Assembly (NCBI GenBank): GCA_019426215.1
Contig: CM033404.1
Span: forward strand, 26,722,843 to 26,786,842
Source: Buddleja alternifolia
Lineage: Eukaryota; Streptophyta; Magnoliopsida; Lamiales; Scrophulariaceae
Reading direction: 5' to 3'
Length of the DNA: 64,000 bases
Shown here: in pieces, positions 34,420 to 44,391 of the stretch
How the letters are laid out: the number at the start of each line of letters is the position of its first letter
How positions within the stretch are numbered: the first letter of the stretch is position 1
The notes under the pieces: model-generated
Told to the model about the DNA's origin: nothing
The model's input: the letters and a program-made list of their open reading frames with translations, nothing else
The model's database searches: none
Translations under genes and position numbers: made by a program

Positions 34420-35240
34420 CGGTATCAGTGTTGATATCAGGGTAGTAAATTTACGGAAATCTCAATGAAAATTTCGGGGATATTCAAAATTTCGGTTTTG
34501 ATTTTAAAGAAATCATGAAAGTTTATAGAAATATATGAAAGCTTACAATTAAACTTTGTGTAACTGTAATTATCACAATTAAGCATTTTTTATATTAACA
34601 ACTTTCCATGTATAATATATGCATAATGAATCTTGTTAAATAGAATGACAAGTATAATATATTAAAACATGCTATGAGAAATATGAAATAATGGTAGTAA
34701 ACTAATAATCAAATATCATAAGAACTTTATTAAGATAAAGTGTATCACAATTTTAGTAAAAATCATTATTCAAGACCACATCAAGCTTCTAAGAGGATTT
34801 TTATGAGATCTTATTTAAATAATTTTTGTGTTCAGATTCGGATTTTTATTAACTTATTGCCTATATCACTTTCAGATTCGTATTTAAATTTATTACTTAT
34901 TTGTGTACATAATCGGTCAATTATTATCTTTTCTTTTAATATGATTGATCATATGACCCTAATTTTTAACTATAAAATATATATAAAAAATATTATTTTA
35001 AATTTTGGAAATTTTCGGGTTTCGATGAAAATTCTGGAAAATTTCAGGTTTTGGTCAAAATTTCGATGGATATTTAACAGATATTATTTTAAATTTTGGG
35101 AAATTTTGGGTTCCGACAAAATTTTGGAGAAATTTCAAGTTTTGGTCAAAATTTCAGAAGATATTCTGTAAATTGGATCGAAAGTTCGATTTCGCTTCAG
35201 GACCCCTGAAAACCCGAAATTTTGAGGTTTCAGATGAAAT
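34420..35240 (-). repeat. repeat Y, copy 1
   Basis: A+T-rich repeat dense in GAAATTT/AAATTTC words. Its segment at about 35030-35215 is the reverse complement of 54480-54637, sharing AGAATATCTTCTGAAATTT and AAATTTAAAATAATA. The superfamily is not recognised. The 143-aa frame at 34740-35171 is low-complexity and not credible as a gene. Confidence 0.65.
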
Positions 35241-35862
35241 GTAAGACCCTGTCTATATGTGATCCTAAGGGACTTTATTCTAAATTTTGTAATGACATTT
35301 ATAAGAGTAAAGAATGCCACAATATAAATTGACTTTCTTTGTATAAAAAGATTGTCACATAGAGTCTATCTATCACAAGAATGATGCTCAATAAATTGGC
35401 ATGCCAGACATCTACTCTATGTCTCTATCACACGGTTTGTCTGTACCAAAAAAATTCAAATTTTTGCATCTCAGTCCATGGTCCCCTGAACTGCAGTTTG
35501 CTCCTGTATCGTGGTTTTGGACCGTGGTGTGGACTACCTTGTAAAACTACAAGTACATAGCTTTTGAAGCCACGGTTACGAGATATCGTAGCCATGAAGA
35601 TGCAAAATTTGACTGCTTTTTGCTGCCATGTATTCCCTGAGATGAGAAAAGGCTAAATTATGCTAACGAAAATTAAAAAGAGATTGAAATCAAACAAAAG
35701 GTAGGTAAATACCTAGGTTTCCTCCTACGAAGCTTTGTTTATAGTCATTAGCTTCAAAGCTTAGCCCGAGGTCACAGTGGTGGATTTGGAGCGTGTTAAT
35801 CAGCTTATCGTTGCTTGGAGCAACGTGAAGAACAACAAAAAACACCAAGAAGTTGAAAGTAG
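35241..35862 (-). pseudogene. probable Ty3/gypsy 3' remnant
   Basis: The minus strand at about 35725-35765 reads GACTATAAACAAAGCTTCGT followed by AGGAGGAAACC. It resembles 42697-42735 of the Athila-type element 6 (GACTTTAAACAAGCGCTTCG then TGGGAGGCAACC), which lies just after that element's last frame. This suggests the 3' end of a related gypsy element in opposite orientation, split by the solo LTR at 35863. No protein domain can be read. Confidence 0.45.
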
Positions 35863-38800
35863 TGTTAGGAATGTGCCCTCATATGCCAATGAGAAATCAG
35901 ATTAAGTGGGGCACTTAGTTGTATTATACGCCTAATAATAAATATAGAAAGGCGTTATCTTTTGTTCATGTAAACCTTCATGGCATTTATAAGTAATGAA
36001 CAAATAACTAGTCCATGTGTATCAAGGCAAGTCTTCCACTCCTTTTGGGATGAGGAGAAAGGCACTGGAAGGACTTGGTACTTGAACACTCAAAAAGGTT
36101 CGCAAGTCAAAGAATCTTAATTGGGCATTAAGATTCGAATAGACGTGTATAACACATGCTCTGACAAACAGTACCAGTCGAACACTATGGGATAGTGAGA
36201 GTTTGTGTCGTATATACATTAATGGAATTAATGTATTCGAACACTGTTAGGAATTTCTTGTTAGATGTTTTGATGATGACAATTAGGACTTTGTGTTAGA
36301 CCCCAAAATATGTAAGTTTGATTTTAGTAGAAAATTTGTATAAGCTTTGAAGCGTTAGTTTTGTAATAGGCTTATTAGGCTTTGTTTTATTTTACTTTAG
36401 ATTGTTAGGCTAAGTAGTCTTAGGTTGAGCGTCTGATAATTTCTGAGTGAGTTTATCAGTGGTAAAGTTCGAAGACTCAAGCGCCTGATTTCTGAAAGAA
36501 GATAAAAGTCTCCAAGCGTCCAATTGACCAGCTACATCAAGTGTTTCCTTATGGGACAGAAGTAATTTCACCTGAATTTATTTCTAAGTCCAGAAGGAGT
36601 TTAATGCAAATATTCTCAAAGCATTAAGTACCAACGGGTATTTAATTCAAATGCATTAAATGCTGATAAGAGCATTAAATGTGATAAGCACTTTCAGACG
36701 TACGGAGAAGCCACCCTATTAGACTGTCAACTATCTCAGACTGCAGCACCAACTTTTGTGCAGCAGATTTTCAGGAAAAAGGACAAAAGTTGTTCACTCG
36801 CGGAAGTGAGAGACACGCGCCTGTGCATGGGTCAAACGGACACTTTCTCCAAGAATGCCTATAAATAGGACTTCAACAACAAGCCAAAACAACAATTAAT
36901 CTTCAAGTCGGATTGATGTTGCATTGAAATCTCATTCCTTAAACTCTCAGAAAAGCCAGAATATTCAAAAAAACATTCCCTCTGCTTTTCTTCAATCCTG
37001 AGACAGTCAACAAATATCTCAAACATTCTTTTCAAAGAAACCACTTTCCTACTGAGATATTTCCAAGTTGTTTGAACTTCATCAAAATCAAACAAACCGT
37101 TTTAGAAAAACCCATCCAAGCCTCGCGATCTGTGTGAAGTCGAAGTTGGATACTTGCATCATTTCTGGGTGAAAGAAGCAAGGAGATTGAAGTGATTTGG
37201 AGCAGAAATCTGTGTGATCAAGGAGCTCAAGTCATCGACATCTATCTCTCCCTATTGTGTAGAAGATTCTGTGTGATTCTTTGAGAATCACTTTAGTGGA
37301 TTGCCTCCAAGTGTTCAAGGAGAAGAAGGACGTAGTTGGGATTACATCACCCAACGAACCTTACAAATATTGTGTTATTTACTTTTCAGTCAATTCTTTC
37401 ATATCATATCATTGCATAAATTGATTAAGTAAAATACAATCAAACGCTAAGCAACTAAGAAACATCTGGTGACGCTAAAGCTTTCAAAAGAAGACTAGAA
37501 AAATCATTCCGCTGTGCTAACATTGATTAAAGAAATGAACGCTTAAACCCACTTGGTTAAAGTATTCAAATCTTGAAGTCTGAGTTAACTCTCTAAAAAC
37601 AGTCTTCATCAGACGCTTAACCTAAGCGTCTATATTTCTAAGTAAACGCTCAGTCAAGCGTTCACATTTCAAGCGTCCAAAACCATTTTAATACGAAACC
37701 TTTTTGAAGTCGAAAAAGACTTCAGGGTCTATTCACCCCCCCCCCTTTCTAGACCCTTTCGTATGCCACTTGGGACCAACAAACACGGCTCGCAGTAATC
37801 CGATCACATGGATGTTTACTCAGTGACTGTCAATGATTGGATTACTGACTATGATAGTATGCGTGAGCCTTTGACTTGAGGATTCACTATCACGATGTGC
37901 TTGTGACGTTGGATCTGTTACTAGAGTAGTTAGGCCCAACTCACGCGTTGGTGGGGCCGACCTCGAAGTGTGATCCCAATGGACAAGTAGCAGTTGTGAA
38001 GTGATTGCCAAGAAGGGATTCACTGTCTCGAAAGTAAACGAGTAGATACCCTATGCTATCATAGGTAACTGAAATGGAAAGTCTTTAGCCAAAGCAATAG
38101 AACTGACTCGTGTGGGACACAGAGGGCAGTTGTGTCATTTCATGTTACTATGATTCATAGCATAGCATCGAGTTATGTGAGTTTGACACATTCCATGACT
38201 CTCACTCGATCAGGGTATATCAGTGAAGGGCTTATACTCATATGGAATTCATAGTCAAGAGGTTCGTAGTGACATAGTCATTTCGTACTTGGTTGGGCTA
38301 CGATGTGGGGCCACGGGGCTGGCTAGGTGTCACCCACGTCCTTTGGTGTCCTCCCATTGCCAATCAAGACGAACCTAGAGAGTCGTGCTACAAGGAATAA
38401 GCAGGAAATCACTTTGTGTGCTTAGTGGGGCATTTTGGTAATTTGTCATTAGGTGGACAAATTAATTGAGTGGACGAATTAATTTAATTAGTTGTTTAAT
38501 TGGATTAAATAATGGAATATTAAATTAATTAATTTGAACATTTAATTTAAATATTTATTTAGCTAAGTTAAATGAATTTGGTTAAATTAAATATTAATTT
38601 AATCACATACATATTTAATTAGATTAAATATGAAATGTAATTAAATTAAAGTGGACTAAGTTGACTGAGCCAACTTAGCCCACTTGGCCGTCCACATGGG
38701 CCTATGAGCCATGTAACCTAGGTCCAAGTAGGAGGATTTTATTTAAATCCTTCAACATTTAGACTTACGTTAAGGACTGATGAGTAGCCACCAAAATTAC

Positions 38801-39094
38801 ACAGTAAAGAAGAGAGAAAAAATGTTCTCTCCCTCTTCTTCTCTTCTAGCCGCCATTTGGAGATGGAGGAGGAAGATTTCTGGCAAATTCCGCGCATGAT
38901 TATCTAGAGGCAGGAGTCCCGGGGATTGCAGTTGTAGACTGTAGATCAAGAAACGAAACACGCTACAACGAGGTTAATCAATCTTTTCGCGTATTTCTTG
39001 TTTCTGTTTAAAATCAACAATAGCCCAAATTGATCCATGGCTTCGGGATTCGAAATTTTATTCCACTGCATTTTTTGTGTATCGATTCCCAACA
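35863..39094 (+). mobile_element. copia solo LTR (outer), plus strand, itself interrupted
   Basis: Bounded by AGTAG duplications at 35858-35862 and 39095-39099. It begins TGTTAGGAATGTGCCCTC and ends ATTCCCAACA. No internal region is present, so it is a solo LTR formed by recombination between two LTRs. Without the inner LTR its length is about 1690 bp, the family A/B size. The sequence stops at 36244 and resumes at 37782. Confidence 0.93.
36245..37781 (+). mobile_element. solo LTR (inner), different family, 1537 bp
   Basis: Flanked by AACAC at 36240-36244 and 37782-37786. It begins TGTTAGGAATTTCTTG and ends TGGGACCAACA. A TATAAATA box lies at 36860-36867, and a C-rich run (about 37733-37745) precedes TTTCTAGACCC. 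The text resembles long LTRs of SIRE-like copia elements, but the family is not certain. No internal region remains. Confidence 0.92.
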
Positions 39095-39234
39095 AGTAGT
39101 TGTTGAGAGATTAAGTTTAGGGTGCCACTTTTCGGGTTTCGTGCTTGAGTTTTTAAATCTCTATTCCAAATTTGTGTGGAACCTCAATATGCAATTGTAT
39201 TTTTTTTTTTACTTTTCTAGACTCGGATTGATCT
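39095..39234 (-). other. continuation of the gypsy remnant right of the solo LTR
   Basis: It continues the host sequence of the outer solo LTR. There is no recognisable domain. It ends at the MITE target duplication. Confidence 0.4.
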
Positions 39235-39242
39235 AGTTCTCT

Positions 39243-39718
39243 AGGGATAATTGCATAAGACCCCCCTGTGATATGCGAAACCTGCGCCAAACTCCCCTGT
39301 GTTCATTTTTTTTGCGAATCACCCCCTTGTGCTATTTTTTATTCTGCCTAAACACTGCAAAAAACCCCCAATTCGTGTTAAGTCTGCGGAGAGTAGCATA
39401 CACGCGCAGTGTATTTGATGTAGGGTTGGGGGTTTCGTGCAGGGTTTAGGCTAACACAAGGGGGGTTTTGTGCAAAAAAATTAACACAAGGGGGTTTTCA
39501 GCAAAAAAGTGATAACACAGGGGGGTTATATGCAATTTTCCCTTTTTTTTTTGGTGTTTTTTTCCATCATAAATGTTCTAGATCCAACTCAAATTAAATT
39601 ATTTAACTATTATAAACATGTTTGGGGCAAAAATGCATTTGGATTGACATTTATGATGGAAAAAAACAGTTTGGCGTAGGTTTCGAATATCACAGGGGGG
39701 TCTTATGCAATTTTCCCT
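39243..39718. mobile_element. 476-bp MITE with about 50-bp terminal inverted repeats (hAT-like)
   Basis: Left end AGGGATAATTGCATAAGACC and right end GGTCTTATGCAATTTTCCCT are inverted repeats over about 50 bp. An 8-bp duplication AGTTCTCT (39235-39242; right copy 39719-39726, whose last T coincides with the first base of element 6) suggests the hAT superfamily. An internal copy of the right end near 39500-39545 and G-runs of five to six occur. There is no coding capacity. Confidence 0.85.
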
Positions 39719-40116
39719 AGTTCTCTGATAAGTTCACATTTTACAGCATTTTATGCCCCATTTTAATATGATTTGATCGTTACTTTGATCACTTTTTATC
39801 CCTCATAATGCTTTGATTGGTATAGATTTTGTTTTGTAGAATACAAGTTGATTTACGCATGAAAGACGAGAAAGGAGATCCAAATTGAGCTTGAAATTGA
39901 AGAAAGAAACAAAATGAGATTAGTTGACGAAAGATTTTACATAATGCTCATATAGAAACGCGATTTTCGTCCATTTTCCAGCCGAATCAGACTAAGGTTT
40001 CTTCTTCACTATTGTAGACCGTTGTCTTAGCTTCGCGTAGCAATTTGAATCACCTCAATCCGACATCGGTAGAGAAAGTTATGCATATTTTACCAAAACT
40101 GTACGGAGCAGCAGGG

Positions 40117-40205
40117 GAACGCCGTGGCGTTCATCACCAACGCCGCAGCGTTCGGAGGCAGAATGTTGATCACCGCGGCGTTCAGCCATCAACGCCGCGG
40201 CATTC
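40117..40205. repeat. cluster of GAACGCCGCGGCGTTC palindromes upstream of the TATA box
   Basis: Four copies at 40117-40132, 40139-40153, 40171-40183 and 40191-40205, separated by about 6-17 bp in A+T-rich DNA. The copy in the 3' LTR is at 44782-44870. Their position in U3 suggests a regulatory or RNA-structure role, which is inference. Confidence 0.8.
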
Positions 40206-40223
40206 AAAGCAGCGGACTTGGCC

Positions 40224-40231
40224 TATAAATA
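40224..40231 (+). promoter_or_regulatory. LTR TATA box of element 6
   Basis: TATAAATA in a GC-richer context, in mid-LTR. It is repeated at 44889-44896 in the other LTR. Transcription would start about 30 bp downstream. Confidence 0.7.
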
Positions 40232-41220
40232 GACCATCAGGTCATTTGGACGAGGAATATATGCCCTAAACACACCCTAGACTCCTTACATATCAGCCAC
40301 CACCCAAGGAAGCTTGAAGAGGATCATCATCCTTATCCTCATCATTCTAATCATCATCAATTTCATCATCAAAGCTTGGATTCACACTTTGTAATAGGGA
40401 GCAATTCAACTCTTTCTCTTTGATTAGTTATCAACTATGTCTTATAGATTTTTTGAATCATTTGTTATTGTAAGTATGAGCTAAGCATCTTTGTGGTTGG
40501 GTTATGTGAATACTTTGTGATGTTTTGTGTTTAATGAATGATTAATTTCCGGATTTATTACATTCTTGTTACATGTTTTATTTTATGCTTAATGCTTGCA
40601 TATGCTTGATCACCATGTGTTTGATAAAATGCTTTGTCTTGAGACCGAGAGGAGATAGATAAAGGGAGATCGAAAATCAAACATCATAACGTAACAATTG
40701 ACTAGAGATAGAATCTATTGCGTTGTGTGGCTTTTTGTGATAAGATGACCCGATTGAATGTAGGATCTTCGTAAACAAGGAATTCCTTCGAACCTAAATG
40801 CATGTTAGTTAATTCAATCTTCACTGTAGAGATATAGGAAGTTGTTAACTAGTATAGGCTTGTTATTTCAAGAGATTGAATAATAAATACATTAGGGGGT
40901 TTCGCCATAACAAGAGCGTTCTAAAAATCCGGATAATTGAGAGTTCATGAACATAGAATAGAACATAATAGGATCATAACCCAATCACCTCTTCCCATTT
41001 GATTTATTACCTTGATAATCATTTTAGTTATCTTTAGTTATTTTCATAGTATAAACACCTATCATCTTATAAATTGATTTAGCTTAGAAATAGGTAATAT
41101 ACCAATTACGAGCATTGAATCCAATTGTCCCTGTGGAGACGATACACCCCGGGCTAAATAGTCCACTTTATTACTTTGCACGACCTAGTATACTTGCTAG
41201 GATTTCGCGTGTCAAATTTT

Positions 41221-41239
41221 TGGCGCCGTTGCCGGGGAC
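41221..41239 (+). promoter_or_regulatory. primer-binding site, tRNA-Asp type (element 6)
   Basis: TGGCGCCGTTGCCGGGGAC is complementary to the 3' end of plant tRNA-Asp, as in Athila elements. It lies six bases after the LTR. Confidence 0.92.
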
Positions 41240-41284
41240 AGTTGCGTTATTTAATATTGTAATTCACTTATCTATTCTAAGACT

Positions 41285-41515
41285 AAGTTGTTGTTTTTGT
41301 GTTTTTAGTTGTTGTTTTTGTGTTTTAAGTTTCTGTTTTTGTGTTTCAAGTTGCTGTTTTTGTGTTTTTAGTTGCTGGTTTTTGTGTTGTAAGTTGCTAT
41401 TTTTGTGTTTCAAGATGCTGTTTTTGTTTTTTTAGTTGTTGGTTTTGTGTTTTAAGCTGCTGTTTTTGTTTTTTATTAAGTTGCTGTTTTTGTTTTTTTT
41501 AGTTGTTGTTTTGTT
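41285..41515 (+). repeat. minisatellite of about 20-22-bp units in the element 6 leader
   Basis: Roughly ten imperfect tandem copies of a GTTGCTGTTTTTGTGTTTYA-like unit precede the gag-like frame. The plus strand is strongly poor in C. Translation across it gives a Cys/Phe-rich open frame (41115-41435) that is an artefact. Confidence 0.8.
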
Positions 41516-41587
41516 ATGTTTTTTTTTATTATTTATTTTTATTCTTGAATAGATGAGCATCAATGACTTTTATTGGTCAAAACAAGG

Positions 41588-42679
41588 ATGGATGAAGGTG
41601 CCGAATACGGGAGTCGAGTGCAAGATTTATGTTCGTGGTGTGGAGACGCTCATCATAGCGATTATTGTCAACACGGATGGAGAAGTCAGCAAGACTTGCC
41701 ATTGAGTTATTATGTTATGAGAGATTCACAAGCATACCTGGAACAAGATAGGTCCCCCTTTCTAATGCAGGGAGAATTTGAATCGGCTAACTTTCAGAAC
41801 CATGGGGATTATCAGCAACAATGTGATAGGGACCCAAGTTTTGAGGAGTTGGTGATCCAATGGATGAAGTCGAACGATGAGCGGATGAAGTCGAACGATG
41901 AGCGGTCTCAAAATCTCGAAGCATCTATAATGGAATTGCAAACACAACTCAACCAATTTTCCAACTTATTGGCAAAGAGATGATCAGACACTTCTCAGAG
42001 TGGCACAGAGGAGAATGATGAGGTATCTGATACAGAAGTTGAACAAGTTGTTGATTCGACACCACATTGTCTACAACCCATTGCTACACCAGCACTACCT
42101 TCAGAATCTATGTGTGGTGAAGTAGATACAACATCACTGGAGCACCTTCAATTCAGCATAAGGATCCCAAAATCCACTCCATCAAATGACCAAGAAAAAG
42201 CATTAGAAATATTCAAGAATCCAATGCCACCTACCATCATATCTCTTGATTTCTTAACAATGTGCATCAATAACCAGAGAGCTAGAGTGGTGGAGGTTGA
42301 AGACAAAGTTTACAACTTTAGTGGCCCGTTCGAGGCATACACTAAGAACCCAAGTGATACTACGATTGAGAATGAGGAGATCCGAAAATATACAAGTCAC
42401 TGGGATATATCACCACTAAAGTTGTCAGAATCAAGGCTCAGGGAGTTAGGCCTGGCCACATACTTATTAAAACCATCAATGGAAAACTCCCCATCTTTAA
42501 AATTCACTTTTAGTTATTTACAATTTTATTACATTTTTATAAAAGTGAATCTGAGCTCATATCTTAGTTTTTCAGGATTTGTGAATGTGATGGGAAATGA
42601 GAAGCCTTTACGCAATTGGAAAAAGCACAAAAAGGCTCATCTATACAAAGTTGGCATTGCTCCTTATGATCCACCATGA
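41588..42679 (+). pseudogene. gag-like frame plus unknown second frame of element 6, joined by one TGA
   Basis: From the first ATG at 41588 the frame encodes a zinc-knuckle-like CSWCGDAHHSDYC near the N-terminus and a coiled-coil-prone end (NLEASIMELQTQLNQ), both typical of the later part of Athila Gag. The capsid region is absent. A TGA at 41981-41983 ends it, but the same frame is open again to 42679 with no other stop, adding about 230 residues of unknown kind (YTSHWDISPLKLSESRLREL). CGA to TGA by loss of a methylated C is a simple explanation. Confidence 0.7.
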
Positions 42680-42696
42680 GCAGTGCAAGGGAGTCG

Positions 42697-42740
42697 AGCT
42701 ACCGACTTTAAACAAGCGCTTCGTGGGAGGCAACCCACGT
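42697..42740 (+). other. conserved post-ORF motif of Athila-like elements
   Basis: GACTTTAAACAAGCGCTTCG followed by TGGGAGGCAACCC lies directly after the last frame. It resembles 35725-35765 on the other strand. I know it as a recurring block after coding regions of Athila-type elements; its function is not established here. Confidence 0.6.
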
Positions 42741-44378
42741 TTTACATGCTTTCTTTCATTTCTGTTATTTTTTTTTTTGTTTTGTTTCTTTTGTTTTAAG
42801 TGTTCTAAGTTGTTTTGATGATGTTTTTTGTCTCTTCTTGTTTTTCTAACTTCACATATGGCTAGGCTTTATTGTCAGACTCTTCGCCTTGTTGCTCTTT
42901 CGCTTTTTGGACATCACTTAGCTTCAAACATCAGGGACGTCTTTCCTTCCTTTACTTTACATTTGTATGTTCGCTCATTGGGGACAATGTGCTAGATTAG
43001 TTGGGGGATGGGGTAGACGTCCTAATTTTATTGTGATGTGGTGATATGGTGTAACTTGTACTCATTTGTTAAGTTTCATACTTGATTTGGGATGAAAAGA
43101 AAACTGCGATAGTCAATGATTTCAAATTCATGTTTTGTTATACCTTTGCTTGGAGCATGATTCGTTTGATTGTCTCTACTTCATCTAAGATGAAATCCTT
43201 TGTTGTACTTTATATGTGAAAGCCTTTTTAGCGATGCTTATGTGAATTGTTGAGGATTTAAAGCATTAAAATTTCAATTTTGTCAACTTTGAAGTGTGTG
43301 TTGAGTGTGCGAAGTCATGAAATGATTTAGGCCATCTTTCATTTTCTTTAACCTTACAATTGGCCTTCACTATATTACATAATATCTAGACCTTATTTTG
43401 AGCTGTATTGATAAGAATGGAGTGTGCTAAGCACACTAAAAACCACCATTCGTCTTTCTATCGTAAGCCACACCAACCACCCTTTAGCCTAAAAGTAAAA
43501 CAAAGTCTATTTCCTAATTGAGAGAGCAAAGAACTTCACATCATTTGATATTTATTTGGGTATACACTTTGTTTTGGGTATCGAAGCTCATTGATTAGTG
43601 GTTTAGAAGGTGGTGTTGTTCTTGCTTATGATAAAAAAATTGGAGGTTTGGATTTTATGTGAAAAGAGGGGATGAAATGAAGAACTGAAAGTTGGTTAAA
43701 TAGTCGAGAGATATATAAAAAAAAAAAGAAAAAAAAATTGTGCTCTCAACTAGGCTATGAACTAGACTTCAATGTGAATTGATTGGATTTGGAATCATTA
43801 CGCCCCCGGTATCAAAAGAAACAAGTTTGGGAGTTGTGAGCTTGAAAAGAAAAGAAAAAAAAGAAATTTAAAAGTGATAAGTGACAAGATGTAGAGATTT
43901 GTTCGGTTGATAAGTGAGTGTTTAGCTCAATGATATTGAGTTGTATGCTTTCTTAAGTTTAGTCACTTTATCCATATATTCCCGTCCAAGCCATTACCTA
44001 GCCTTACGTTACAAGCCAAAAAGACCTTTTGATCTTGACTTTCACGGTTCATGCACACCGATAGGTTAACAAGTTTTGAAGTGTTTTAATGTTTTTATTA
44101 TCTAATGAGTTTGCATAATCTTATTTAAAGTGTGCTCTTGGCATAAAAATGGATACGGAGTTCATGATTTTGAGATGGAATCGAAGATGTTTTGGAGGCT
44201 TTCAAATTGTTGAGTGTTCTAGGTAAAGTGTAACTTGTCATAATCATTTTCGAGGGTTTAATTCGTGTACGTACTTGATTATTGAGACATAAAACCTTTC
44301 AAGATCCCAAACTAAGTTGTAAAATCTGAACTTATGAATACTTGTTCGCCATTTATTGATCGAGACGATCATAGCCTA
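42741..44378 (+). other. 3' non-coding internal region of element 6
   Basis: About 1.6 kb without coding motifs. It contains CATTGGGGACAATGTG and AGTTGGGGGATGG near 42978-43010, a second polypurine-like site as commonly found in Athila 3' regions, and an A-rich run near 43715-43735. Confidence 0.65.
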
Positions 44379-44391
44379 GTTGGGGGGTAGT
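44379..44391 (+). promoter_or_regulatory. polypurine tract of element 6
   Basis: GTTGGGGGGTAGT abuts the 3' LTR start TGATAAG. Confidence 0.8.

Larger units (their letters stand above)
39726..41214 (+). repeat. 5' LTR of element 6
   Basis: Starts TGATAAGTTCAC and ends GCGTGTCA. A TATAAATA box lies at 40224-40231. Just upstream (40117-40205) are four imperfect copies of the palindrome GAACGCCGCGGCGTTC. Confidence 0.94.

Noticed and set aside
34740..35171. 143-aa plus-strand frame
   Set aside because: Ile/Phe/Asn-rich low-complexity translation of repeat Y; no domain.
40045..40269. 74-aa frame, repeated at 44710-44934
   Set aside because: It spans the LTR palindromes of element 6 and is duplicated with the LTR; it overlaps the TATA box.
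41115..41435. 106-aa Cys/Phe-rich frame
   Set aside because: Crosses the LTR, primer site and minisatellite; composition artefact.
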